DNA of 64,000 bases from JASSUD01 sp031963445 (lineage in GTDB: Bacteria; Pseudomonadota; Gammaproteobacteria; Burkholderiales; Burkholderiaceae): positions 1,240,001-1,304,000 of the forward strand of contig JASSUH010000001.1 in the NCBI GenBank assembly GCA_031963445.1, written 5' to 3'. The notes below the pieces were generated by a model. It had not been told where the DNA came from and made no database searches. It was given only the letters and a program-made list of their open reading frames with translations. How positions within the stretch are numbered: position 1 is the first letter of the stretch; each line of letters opens with the position of its first letter. Below, piece by piece: positions 1-7,451 of this stretch. Both the position numbers and the translations under genes were made by a program.

Positions 1-2
1 CA

Positions 3-758
3 GTGTGGGAGCGAGATAAGCAGCTTGCGTTACGTGTTGCCACGGCAGCGGGTTATGTGCTGGCGTCTGAGTTGCGTGCGCTTGATATCGATTTTAGTTT
101 TACGCCTGTGCTGGATTTAGATTATGGCGTTTCAGAAGTGATCGATACACGCGCCTTTCATCATGACGCAGAGGTGATGACCCAGCTCGCCAAAAGCCTA
201 TGCCATGGTTTAGCGTTGGCTGGGATGGCGAATTGCGGCAAACATTTTCCAGGGCATGGCTTTGTTGAAGCCGATTCTCACCATGCACTGCCGGTAGATA
301 CGCGTCGGCGCGAAGCGATTTTGCGCGACGCGCGGCCTTATGCTTGGCTTGATATTGCGATGACTGCAGTGATGCCAGCGCATGTTGTGTATTCAGCAGT
401 GGACAGTCAGCCAGCTGGCTTTTCTAAGATTTGGCTGCAACAAGTATTGCGTAAAGAGCTTGGGTTTTTAGGCGCGATTATTAGCGATGATCTAACCATG
501 GAAGGCGCTCGTGCCGTTGGCAGTGTCGTAGAGAGCGCACGCGCTGCGTTTGCTGCAGGTTGCGATATGGTGTTGGTCTGCAATCATCCTGAAGAGGCAG
601 ATCGCGTGCTTAATGAATTGGACTATACGCCGTCATCTGTGTCATTGCAGCGCATCATGCGACTTGCCGCACGTGGAAGTGCGCCAAACTGGGAAGAGCT
701 TCAGCAAGCAGTTGAATATCAAGCCGCTCGTGAGCTTTTGGCGAAGATGTTTAATTAA
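3..758 (+). CDS. nagZ: Beta-N-acetylhexosaminidase NagZ, 5' end cut by window
   Basis: Glycoside hydrolase family 3 enzyme that removes N-acetylglucosamine from anhydro-muropeptides in cytoplasmic peptidoglycan recycling. The visible 251 residues include the family signature KHFPGHG followed by a D-S-H triplet (the His-Asp catalytic loop of NagZ) and SDDLTM, whose first Asp region holds the nucleophile. The frame is open to the window edge, so the true start lies upstream and the first codon here (GTG) is not a real start. NagZ proteins are about 340 residues, so roughly a quarter is missing. The gene ends cleanly at TAA, about 35 bases before a palindromic repeat. Identification is secure from the two motifs. 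Confidence 0.95.
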   Translation: MWERDKQLALRVATAAGYVLASELRALDIDFSFTPVLDLDYGVSEVIDTRAFHHDAEVMTQLAKSLCHGLALAGMANCGKHFPGHGFVEADSHHALPVDTRRREAILRDARPYAWLDIAMTAVMPAHVVYSAVDSQPAGFSKIWLQQVLRKELGFLGAIISDDLTMEGARAVGSVVESARAAFAAGCDMVLVCNHPEEADRVLNELDYTPSSVSLQRIMRLAARGSAPNWEELQQAVEYQAARELLAKMFN

Positions 759-794
759 AAGAGTCAAGTCTGGTAGCGTTTATTCAGCGCTTCT

Positions 795-941
795 TTAGAG
801 CTTGTTCACGATCTCCAGAACGTCATGTTGGGGTTCCGTATTTAATTAAATGAGTCACCCCAACCTACATTTTGGCCTTTTCGTAGGTTGGGGTGACGAA
901 GGAACCCCAACACAACCCACTTTTGAAGATCATGAACAGGG
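795..941. repeat. GGTTGGGGTGAC-type compound palindrome, copy 1
   Basis: Outer inverted ends (TAGAGCTTGTTCACGATCT and ATCATGAACAGG) enclose an inner inverted pair, GTTGGGGTTCCGTATTTAAT and GGTTGGGGTGACGAAGGAAC. The same arrangement recurs about a dozen times in the window. It fills the gap between nagZ and csbD. No open reading frame of its own is seen, so it is a non-autonomous element or structured intergenic repeat. Confidence 0.9.
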
Positions 942-1014
942 AAATTACAAAAAAGATAGCAGCTAGTATTTACCTATGACTCATCTCATTGTTGATGAAA
1001 CGAGTTTTAGCAAA

Positions 1015-1215
1015 TTACTGATTGTCGTCGAAGAAATTCTTAACTTCTTTCTCAGCTTGCTCACGTGTTTTGCCGTATCTCTCTTGAAGCAAGCCAGCTA
1101 ATCTTTCTGCATTGCCTTCTACTTTTTCTAATTCATTATCTGTTAAATCGCCCCACATCGCTTTTGCCTTACCAGCGATTTGCTTCCATTTACCTGCAAG
1201 TGTGTCTTTATTCAT
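1015..1215 (-). CDS. csbD: CsbD-family stress protein
   Basis: A 66-residue hydrophilic, highly charged protein matching the CsbD/YjbJ family: the N-terminal MNKDTLAGKWKQIAGKAK and the later W-G-D-L-T-D-N-E-L segment are typical. Family members are abundant general-stress proteins of unknown biochemical role. The start is the ATG at 1215, preceded by AAGGA nine bases upstream. That ribosome binding site lies inside a hairpin (see the leader feature). The gene is monocistronic, downstream of efp on the same strand but separated by about 145 bases. Confidence 0.9.
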   Translation of the reverse strand: MNKDTLAGKWKQIAGKAKAMWGDLTDNELEKVEGNAERLAGLLQERYGKTREQAEKEVKNFFDDNQ

Positions 1216-1287
1216 GGCGCATTTTCCTTATCAGAAAGATAAGGAAGATCTGCATCGTTGAGCTATACGGTACGTCGATCTTCCTTA
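1216..1287 (-). promoter_or_regulatory. csbD leader with two mutually exclusive hairpins
   Basis: Read on the minus strand, the leader holds segment A (UAAGGAAGAUC, 1287-1277), segment B (GAUCUUCCUUAUC, 1250-1238 onward to 1232's loop side) and segment C (GAUAAGGAA, 1232-1224). B pairs perfectly with A over 11 bp or with C over 9 bp around a UUUCU loop. C contains the Shine-Dalgarno AAGGA, nine bases before the csbD ATG, so A-B pairing would expose it and B-C pairing would hide it. The complementarity is seen directly; regulation is inference. Confidence 0.5.
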
Positions 1288-1361
1288 GTGGCAATAAAGC
1301 TCTTCTTTCTTTTAGCAGAATGCATGCCAATAGAGCTGTATCAGAAATTCAGCGACAGGGC

Positions 1362-1916
1362 TTATACACGGCGGCGATATTCGTGGGTACGGGTGTCGAT
1401 TTCAATTTTGTCGCCAGTATTGCAAAAGAGTTGCACTTGCACTTCTAAGCCGCTAGCAATTTTTGCGCTTTTGAGTGCTCTGCCTGTGGTATCTCCTTTG
1501 ATAGCAGGCTCAGTGTAGATAATTTCGCGCACCACTGTATTGGGCAGTTCGACCGAGATAGCTTTACCGTCATAAAAAACGACTTCGCAGGACATGCCAT
1601 CTTCAAGATAGTAGATTGCGTCGCCAAGATTTTCTTTTTCAACCTCATATTGGTTGTAGTCAGTATCCATAAAGACATACATCGGATCGGCGAAATAAGA
1701 ATAAGTGGCTTCTTTGCGCTCGAGCACGACCACATCAAACTTTTCATCAGCTTTATAAACCGTTTCTGTGGAGCTCTCGGTTAAGAGATTGCGCAACTTC
1801 ATTTTGACCACAGCAGAATTACGGCCAGATTTGTTGTACTCGGCTTTTTGAACCACCATTGGATTACCATCGATCATGATGATATTGCCAGCGCGGAGTT
1901 CTTGTGCAGTTTTCAT
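1362..1916 (-). CDS. efp: Translation elongation factor P
   Basis: Elongation factor P (184 residues, standard length) binds between the ribosomal P and E sites and relieves stalling at polyproline. The three-domain EF-P/eIF5A-like sequence is complete, from MKTAQELRAGN to RTHEYRRRV. The modified loop reads KSGRNSA with Arg at position 32, the residue that is rhamnosylated in the EarP class; EpmA/lysine-type EF-P would have Lys here. The cognate modifying enzyme earP lies just upstream on the same strand, separated by a palindromic repeat at 1988-2092. Identification is certain. Confidence 0.98.
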   Translation of the reverse strand: MKTAQELRAGNIIMIDGNPMVVQKAEYNKSGRNSAVVKMKLRNLLTESSTETVYKADEKFDVVVLERKEATYSYFADPMYVFMDTDYNQYEVEKENLGDAIYYLEDGMSCEVVFYDGKAISVELPNTVVREIIYTEPAIKGDTTGRALKSAKIASGLEVQVQLFCNTGDKIEIDTRTHEYRRRV

Positions 1917-1987
1917 GCAAAATCCTTTATACGTATAGAGAAAGCTTAATTTTTAACGGCGCTTTCGGAAAATTTGAATAGATTGTA

Positions 1988-2092
1988 AGAACCTGTTTAG
2001 GGTTTCCCTGGTGGCCTTGCGCCGCCGCAGACAGTACAACTTGGTACGGCAGGGCGCGCCAAAGGCGTCAGGGGGAAGCCTAAACAAGTTCT
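1988..2092. repeat. Core-sharing palindrome between earP and efp
   Basis: The left arm AGAACCTGTTTAGGGTTTCC is mirrored by the right arm (reverse complement AGAACTTGTTTAGGCTTCCC). Between them is the core GCAGACAGTACAACTTGGTA, the reverse complement of the GTACTGTCTGC core seen in other loci of this window. It separates earP from efp and begins 5 bases after the earP stop. It could act as a terminator-like hairpin, but no T-run follows. Confidence 0.8.
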
Positions 2093-2097
2093 AAGCG

Positions 2098-3285
2098 TTA
2101 TGCGCGTTTAGCGTGCGCTTTAACCGCGTATTGTAACTGGGTTTCACAGAATTTCACGAGATGCGAGCTAAGATCACCTACAGCCGTTAGTTTTTGTGCC
2201 CAGTGTTGAGCATGCTTGGCGAATATATCTCGATACTGCCAAAAATCCTGCCAATCGAGCAAAGCGCCATCAACGCCATTCCAAGCATGCCAAAAATGCA
2301 CGAAAGCCGAACTTGCATCAGCAGGTAAACCCGCTATATAAAGATTCAGTGCTGCGTCGAGTTTAGGCACATGGGCGTTTTCAGTTTGCGGATAAATATG
2401 CCAAACCAAAGGTCGCTGCGCCCATTGTGCGCGTATGAATGAATCTTCACCTCGTACAAAATTAATGTCGCACGCCCATAACAAGCGGTCGTATTGATTT
2501 TGCTCAACAAATGGAATGCTATAGACAGTCAAATTTTTGTGTTTGGCGACTGAGCCCGCGCCAAAAGCAGGCTTTTTGAAAAAGTCTGCTACTGCACCTG
2601 AAAGGCGTCCTTCAGGTACGATGCAAGTGATGGGGGTGAGGTTCTCGCTCCAGCTGTTTAGTAGCATAGGCAGGGAGTTGTTCTCGTAGGCGAAAAGCGA
2701 GACAGTAGTCGTTGTTGTTGCTGGTGGTGGTACATTTAACGAATGCCAAAAGTTAGCCTGTGCGTTTGTATCACGCATAAAATCCTCGCGTGTTTGGCAC
2801 AGTGCACGTTCTTTTAAAACGCCACCGGTACCTGCTTGAAGCCCAGGGAAGAAGCAAGTTTTGGTAAGAGAATAACGTGGATGTGGGGAAGGGAGTAGAT
2901 GAAAATCAGTCACCCAAGCTTCAGCACTTAAGTACTCAACGTTAACCCAGACAGAGGTCTTTTGATTTGCAGCACGCTCGCGCATGCGTTCAAGATAAGC
3001 CGTGGGTATTTCGCAGCCGAACGCTTCTAGTACGACATCAGCCGCTTGCTCAATGTTGTGTGTGTTGAAATCAGCTCGCCAAGGTTCAATCGTTACGTTC
3101 TGAATCGATTGCCTAGGTGCCTGTGGGTCAAGCGTCGGGCACAGCTGGGCGAAAGTGGCAAGATTGTCTACCCAAAGTCTGACTTGCCAATCATACTCAT
3201 GAGCAAGCTGGCGCGCTAAACGCCAACAAATCCCTATATCACCGTAATTATCAATGACGGTGCAAAAAATATCGCAAGTAATCAT
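2098..3285 (-). CDS. earP: EF-P arginine-32 rhamnosyltransferase EarP
   Basis: Inverting GT-B glycosyltransferase that transfers rhamnose from dTDP-L-rhamnose to Arg32 of EF-P. The N-terminus has the family signature with Asp12 and Asp16 (DNYGDIG), and the C-terminal half has RGEDSFIRAQWA, which holds the nucleotide-sugar-binding Glu. With the ATG at 3285 the protein is 395 residues, normal for the family. A GTG four codons upstream is possible but puts the start deeper in uvrC. Its only plausible target, Arg32-type EF-P, is encoded immediately downstream. The start codon overlaps that of divergent uvrC in the tetranucleotide CATG, so the promoter of each must lie inside the other gene. Confidence 0.95.
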   Translation of the reverse strand: MITCDIFCTVIDNYGDIGICWRLARQLAHEYDWQVRLWVDNLATFAQLCPTLDPQAPRQSIQNVTIEPWRADFNTHNIEQAADVVLEAFGCEIPTAYLERMRERAANQKTSVWVNVEYLSAEAWVTDFHLLPSPHPRYSLTKTCFFPGLQAGTGGVLKERALCQTREDFMRDTNAQANFWHSLNVPPPATTTTTVSLFAYENNSLPMLLNSWSENLTPITCIVPEGRLSGAVADFFKKPAFGAGSVAKHKNLTVYSIPFVEQNQYDRLLWACDINFVRGEDSFIRAQWAQRPLVWHIYPQTENAHVPKLDAALNLYIAGLPADASSAFVHFWHAWNGVDGALLDWQDFWQYRDIFAKHAQHWAQKLTAVGDLSSHLVKFCETQLQYAVKAHAKRA

Positions 3286-5299
3286 GTCTGATACCACTGA
3301 TTCGGATCCCTGTTTTGATCCTGTTGTGCAGTTGGCAAATTTGCCAAACTTACCTGGCGTTTATCGTTACTACGATGCGCAAGGGGAGGTATTGTACGTA
3401 GGTAAAGCGCGTGATTTAAAAAAACGCGTCTCAAGTTACTTCAAAAAAACGGGTTTATCGCCCCGCATTGCGCTGATGGTGTCGCGCATTGCGCGTCTTG
3501 AAACGACTGTAACGCGCTCTGAAACAGAAGCGCTGCTATTAGAAAACAATCTAATTAAAGCGCTTGCGCCGCGTTATAACATTCTCTTTCGCGACGATAA
3601 ATCTTATCCCTATCTCAAGATTAGCCGTCATCGCTATCCTCGTCTTACCACTTATCGCGGTGCAGTCGATAAAGAGCATCAATATTTCGGCCCTTTTCCG
3701 AATGCGACAGCGGTGCGCGAAAGCGCGCAAATTTTGCAGCGAGTATTTCAACTGCGCACCTGCGATAACACTGTTTTTAACCATCGCACACGCCCCTGTT
3801 TGCTACATCAAATCGGTCAGTGCACAGCGCCATGCGTTGGTGCTATTAGTGAGGAAGATTATGCACGCGACGTACAAAACGCAGTTCGCTTTTTAAAAGG
3901 GCAGCAACAAGACGTTATCAATGAGCTTGAGGAAAAAATGCAAGCCTTGGCTGCCGAATTGAAATTTGAGCAAGCTGCTGCAGTGCGTAATCAAATTAAT
4001 TCTTTAAACCGAGTGCTGTATCGTCAGGCCGTTGATACCACCGGCTCAGATGGTGATGCAGATGTGCTAGCTGTCGCAACGGCAGGCGGAACCGTTTGTG
4101 TGAACTTAGCGATTGTGCGAGGTGGGCGGCATTTGGGCGATAAAGCTTATTTCCCCGTACATACGGCGCTGTTAACGGAGGCTGCTGCGCCTTCTCAACA
4201 AAATGGTGTGCCTCATGAAGCCGAGGGTGAGGGCGCTGAATCTCTAGCTAATTTGGATTCAGCAAAGTTTGAAGAAGATCTCGCTAGCGAAGTTTTGGAA
4301 GCTTTTATTAGTCAGCACTATATCGACCATACGGCGCCTGCGTTAATGATTGTGAGTCACCCTTTAAATAATCCTCAATTAATTGACTTATTAGCAGAGC
4401 AAGCTGGGCGACGAGTCACCATAAGTCGTCAGCCTCAAGGCCAAAAGCGTGTGTGGCTAACGATGGCGCAACAAAATGCGCAACTCGCCCTCACGCGCCT
4501 TTTATCTGAGCGAACCTCGCAGCAATCACGCACGCGTTTGTTAGCCCAAATATTAGAAATTGAAAAGGACGATTTAGCGACGCTGCGCATTGAATGTTTT
4601 GATATTAGTCATACGATGGGCGAAGCAACGCAAGCTTCATACGTGGTCTATCACCATCATCAAATGCAAGCGTCAGAATATCGGCGCTATAACATTAACG
4701 ACATCACCCCGGGTGATGACTATGCTGCCATGCGCCAGGTACTCACACGCTGCTATGAGTGGCGTATTAAGCAAATCTCAGCAAAAGTAGACGAAGCTGA
4801 GACCTTAGATCAAGCACCATCAGATTCTGCTAAAGCGACTGAGTCTGGAGTAGGCTTACCCGATATTGTGCTAATCGATGGCGGTAAAGGACAGGTAGAA
4901 GTCGCGCGACAAGTCTTTAGTGAGCTAGGACTAGATATTAGTTTGCTAGTCGGGGTCGCAAAAGGGGAAGGGCGTAAGGTAGGGCTTGAGACGCTAATTT
5001 TTGCGGATGGTCGCGCGCCACTTGCACTCGGTAAGGATAGCGCAGCGTTAATGCTAATTGCCCAAATCCGTGACGAAGCCCACCGCTTCGCGATTACAGG
5101 TATGCGCGCAAAACGCGATAAAGCACGGCAAAGTTCACGTTTGGAAGAACTCGAAGGAGTCGGGGCAAAACGACGGCAAAGATTGCTGGTCCGCTTTGGT
5201 GGCTTGCGCGGCGTCATGGCCGCAAGCATTGAGGAGTTAGCCAGTGTAGAAGGCATCTCTCATAATTTAGCCGAGCGTATTTATCGGCAGTTACGTTAA
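3284..5299 (+). CDS. uvrC: Excinuclease ABC subunit C
   Basis: UvrC makes the dual incisions in nucleotide excision repair with UvrA/UvrB. Domains in order: GIY-YIG nuclease near residues 20-100 (PGVYRYYD..YVGKA), a UVR UvrB-binding segment around 205-240 (ELKFEQAAAVRNQI), the RNase H-like incision domain (ECFDISHTMG, later LIDGGKGQ) and a C-terminal tandem helix-hairpin-helix. At 671 residues it is longer than E. coli UvrC owing to acidic, low-complexity inserts near 300-330 and 500-525, as is usual in Burkholderia. The ATG at 3284 was chosen because the protein family begins there; no strong Shine-Dalgarno is visible. Followed by pgsA, as in many Proteobacteria. Confidence 0.97.
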   Translation: MSDTTDSDPCFDPVVQLANLPNLPGVYRYYDAQGEVLYVGKARDLKKRVSSYFKKTGLSPRIALMVSRIARLETTVTRSETEALLLENNLIKALAPRYNILFRDDKSYPYLKISRHRYPRLTTYRGAVDKEHQYFGPFPNATAVRESAQILQRVFQLRTCDNTVFNHRTRPCLLHQIGQCTAPCVGAISEEDYARDVQNAVRFLKGQQQDVINELEEKMQALAAELKFEQAAAVRNQINSLNRVLYRQAVDTTGSDGDADVLAVATAGGTVCVNLAIVRGGRHLGDKAYFPVHTALLTEAAAPSQQNGVPHEAEGEGAESLANLDSAKFEEDLASEVLEAFISQHYIDHTAPALMIVSHPLNNPQLIDLLAEQAGRRVTISRQPQGQKRVWLTMAQQNAQLALTRLLSERTSQQSRTRLLAQILEIEKDDLATLRIECFDISHTMGEATQASYVVYHHHQMQASEYRRYNINDITPGDDYAAMRQVLTRCYEWRIKQISAKVDEAETLDQAPSDSAKATESGVGLPDIVLIDGGKGQVEVARQVFSELGLDISLLVGVAKGEGRKVGLETLIFADGRAPLALGKDSAALMLIAQIRDEAHRFAITGMRAKRDKARQSSRLEELEGVGAKRRQRLLVRFGGLRGVMAASIEELASVEGISHNLAERIYRQLR

Positions 5300-5375
5300 T
5301 GATGTTGCCGTCGGTTTATACAGACCTTCCCTAAAATAACGTTGTGCCTTGTATCAACTAAGGTGAAACGGCACA

Positions 5376-6023
5376 ATGACGTTCCTGAAGTTTCTTTGCC
5401 GCGTGTCTCTTATGCTATTTAACTTACCGATTTTTCTGACGTGGCTGCGTATTGTGTCGATTCCGCTGATAGTGGGGATCTTTTATCTGCCAGAGAACGT
5501 GCTGCCTTTAGTTGACAAAGATTTTGTTGCGGCACTGATATTTATTTCAGCCGCCTTAACAGATTGGTTTGATGGTTTCTTAGCACGCAAGCTTAACCAA
5601 ACATCAGCGTTTGGCGCCTTTCTTGATCCTGTCGCTGACAAACTTATGGTTACCGCTGCTTTGCTAATACTGGTGCAGCTGACTCGTTTAAATGCAGCGA
5701 TTGCGCTCGTCATCGTTGGGCGGGAAATTGCCATTTCAGCATTGCGCGAATGGATGGCACAAAGTGGCGCGACTAAAAGTGTGGCGGTTAATTCGCTAGG
5801 CAAAATCAAAACAGCTTGTCAGATGATCGCCATTCCTATGCTGCTTTTTTATAAGCCACTTGAATTGAGCAGTCACAGCCTATTTGGTGCTTATAGCATC
5901 ACGCTAGATATGCGGCGTTGGGGCGAAGAACTAATTTATATTGCCGCCGTGCTAACGATTTGGTCAATGCTCTACTACTTGAAACTAGCTTGGCCGCAAA
6001 TCCGCAAACAAACCGCCTCGTAG
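5376..6023 (+). CDS. pgsA: Phosphatidylglycerophosphate synthase
   Basis: CDP-diacylglycerol--glycerol-3-phosphate 3-phosphatidyltransferase, an inner-membrane enzyme committing CDP-DAG to phosphatidylglycerol and cardiolipin. The CDP-alcohol phosphotransferase signature is complete: Asp63, Asp66-Gly67, Ala70-Arg71, Gly80, Asp84 and Asp88, with several hydrophobic segments. AGGTG ten bases upstream favours the ATG at 5376; the ATG at 5412 would give the more usual N-terminus. The order uvrC-pgsA-tRNA-Gly-tRNA-Cys matches that of E. coli. Its stop codon TAG is the first part of the GTAGGTTGGGGTGAC repeat, so the original 3' end has probably been replaced. Confidence 0.95.
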   Translation: MTFLKFLCRVSLMLFNLPIFLTWLRIVSIPLIVGIFYLPENVLPLVDKDFVAALIFISAALTDWFDGFLARKLNQTSAFGAFLDPVADKLMVTAALLILVQLTRLNAAIALVIVGREIAISALREWMAQSGATKSVAVNSLGKIKTACQMIAIPMLLFYKPLELSSHSLFGAYSITLDMRRWGEELIYIAAVLTIWSMLYYLKLAWPQIRKQTAS

Positions 6024-6135
6024 GTTGGGGTGACTCATTTAATTAAATACGGAACCCCAACGTGCTGCCGTGGCAATTGGAAGGAAGATGTTTTGAGGTG
6101 GGTTGTGTTGGGGTTCCTTCGTCACCCCAACCTAT
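6019..6135. repeat. GGTTGGGGTGAC-type compound palindrome, copy 2
   Basis: Inverted units CGTAGGTTGGGGTGACTCAT and GGGGTTCCTTCGTCACCCCA, followed by AACCTA, face each other across about 45 bases. The element overlaps the last codon of pgsA: the TAG stop is inside the repeat. The outer AGAACCTGTTC-type ends seen in other copies are missing here. Confidence 0.88.
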
Positions 6136-6206
6136 ATTAGTAAGGTAAAAGGCAGCGGAATTTCTTCTCCCTCGCAAATAAAATATTAAAAAAAAGCGTT
6201 ATAAGC

Positions 6207-6235
6207 TTGACACGAAAAAGCAGCTTATTCATAAT
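6207..6235 (+). promoter_or_regulatory. Sigma-70 promoter of the tRNA-Gly/tRNA-Cys operon
   Basis: A perfect -35 hexamer TTGACA (6207-6212), a 17-base spacer and the -10 hexamer CATAAT (6230-6235, one mismatch) lie about 50 bases before the first tRNA. This is the best consensus promoter noticed in the window and fits a stable-RNA operon. Confidence 0.75.
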
Positions 6236-6288
6236 CCGTCCTTCGCATCAGTTGCACCTCATCAAATGAGTGCAGCGAGTGGTTTTAA

Positions 6289-6364
6289 GCGGGAGTAGCT
6301 CAGTTGGTAGAGCGTAACCTTGCCAAGGTTAAGGTCGCGAGTTCGAGACTCGTCTCCCGCTCCA
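6289..6364 (+). tRNA. tRNA-Gly (anticodon GCC)
   Basis: Full cloverleaf with acceptor GCGGGAG paired to CTCCCGC, discriminator T and encoded CCA. The D-loop has AGTTGGTAGA, the anticodon loop TTGCCAA has GCC at 6322-6324, and the T-arm contains GTTCGAGAC. It sits after pgsA as in E. coli (glyW) and shares a promoter with the downstream tRNA-Cys. Confidence 0.97.
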
Positions 6365-6476
6365 TTTAAAAGATGCTTATCGTAGCTGACCCAATACAAA
6401 TTTCCGGGCAGCTTCTCAGTGAAGCATAATCGCTTCCTTCTTTATTTGATCAAGCATAACGATCAAACCTATCTTC

Positions 6477-6550
6477 GGCGGGATGGCAGAGTGGTGATGC
6501 AGCGGCCTGCAAAGCCGTGTATGTCGGTTCGATTCCGACTCTCGCCTCCA
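6477..6550 (+). tRNA. tRNA-Cys (anticodon GCA)
   Basis: The acceptor GGCGGGA pairs with TCTCGCC (one G-U), followed by discriminator T and encoded CCA. The anticodon stem GCGGC/GCCGT encloses CTGCAAA with GCA at 6509-6511, and the T-arm holds GGTTCGATTCC. It lies 112 bases after tRNA-Gly. In the conserved Gly-Cys-Leu arrangement a tRNA-Leu follows; here a decayed integrase follows instead. Confidence 0.96.
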
Positions 6551-6576
6551 GGAACTACACTGGTTCTCAGAAAATC

Positions 6577-6900
6577 TCATACTAAAATTTCCCTGTTTCT
6601 TGGCGAAAGCACCTTAGCTATCCAATCAGATTGTTTCAAATCAATTGTCCCGACAAGCTCCCCTACGCGCCTTTGAATATAGTCAGTAGTTTGTTTTTCT
6701 GTGGTGTGTCCTAAAAAACGCCGAGTTTCATTTAAATCTTCCCAATCATTTCACGGCAAGTATTGTGCTATCAGCGATATAGCCTTATTTTCAAAACTCA
6801 AATCCTATAGCTGATAACAAAATTCACTAAAAAGTTGCGCGGGTCTGTGTTTTTCTAATCTAGCGCGGGGAAACTGTCAAATAAGCTGGACAAAGAAACG
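6577..6900 (-). pseudogene. Decayed tyrosine recombinase (C-terminal part)
   Basis: Reading the minus strand in one continuous frame from 6900 to the stop at 6577 gives 107 codons with three internal stops (TGA at 6879, TAG at 6807, TGA at 6753). The last part reads ETRRFLGHTTEKQTTDYI, the box-II region of phage-type integrases: Arg, Leu-Gly-His and the catalytic Tyr. Only the C-terminal domain is recognisable and no intact N-terminal part is seen. Its position immediately after tRNA-Cys, pointing towards it, is typical of tRNA-targeting integrative elements. I infer the relic of an element that integrated at the tRNA operon. Confidence 0.75.
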
Positions 6901-6912
6901 TGGTGATGCGTT

Positions 6913-6938
6913 ATAAGGTCAAATATTTTTTACCTTAT
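6913..6938. promoter_or_regulatory. Possible operator of the XRE/AbiEii pair
   Basis: Inverted repeat ATAAGGT / ACCTTAT (6913-6919 and 6932-6938) with a 12-base AT-rich spacer, 22 bases before the start of the HTH gene. Such symmetric sites are usual autoregulatory operators of XRE antitoxins. No direct proof. Confidence 0.35.
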
Positions 6939-6959
6939 GTTGTGACTGGAGGTGCAAAA

Positions 6960-7451
6960 ATGGATTTATATACAGTTGGAAAGATCATCGGTGCGCGTCG
7001 AGAAGCGATTGGTTTGACGCAAAAGCAGTTAGCTAGATTGGCGCGATTGTCTCGCCAATCTGTGCAAAATCTTGAGGTTGGCACGATTAAAGATTTGAGT
7101 TTTAAGCGTCTCTCTAGACTATTAGCTGTGCTTGGTCTGGATTTTGATAGCCCCTCTATTACTGCGAGGCAGAAAAAGCGGGGCTTATGGATGGCATCTA
7201 AGACGTCAAGCGTAAGTTATCAGTATGATCTCAGTGAAGAAATGCTTGAGCAAAGTCTAGCAACAGGCGAAGTGCCGCTAGGCTTTGAGGCGCATCTTGG
7301 CCATTTGCTTGGGCAAGCGCCGATTGAGTATGTTGTCATGGCTGTTGAAGAAACCGCTCAACATCAACAGCGATTACCCGCTGAAATCTGGAAGAACGTG
7401 GCACATATAGCTACATCACTTGCTCCGAACAGAAAGGAATTGTGGGTATGA
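6960..7451 (+). CDS. XRE-family HTH regulator / antitoxin of AbiEii-like pair
   Basis: A 163-residue protein. The N-terminal helix-turn-helix of the Cro/CI (XRE) type spans about residues 5-60 (GLTQKQLARLARLSRQSVQN), with a C-terminal extension of unknown fold. The start is the ATG at 6960, which has a strong GGAGG seven bases upstream; the frame is open further back but that part lacks a binding site. Its stop overlaps the start of the nucleotidyltransferase gene in ATGA, so the two are translationally coupled. By context it is the antitoxin and autorepressor of a type IV-like toxin-antitoxin pair. It could instead be an ordinary repressor. Confidence 0.8.
   Translation: MDLYTVGKIIGARREAIGLTQKQLARLARLSRQSVQNLEVGTIKDLSFKRLSRLLAVLGLDFDSPSITARQKKRGLWMASKTSSVSYQYDLSEEMLEQSLATGEVPLGFEAHLGHLLGQAPIEYVVMAVEETAQHQQRLPAEIWKNVAHIATSLAPNRKELWV

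Noticed and set aside
795..941. CRISPR array
   Set aside because: Repeats are inverted, dispersed and not regularly spaced; no array or cas gene is present.
6419..6676. Reading frame across the tRNA-Cys gene
   Set aside because: It overlaps the tRNA and the integrase relic on the other strand and shows no protein features.
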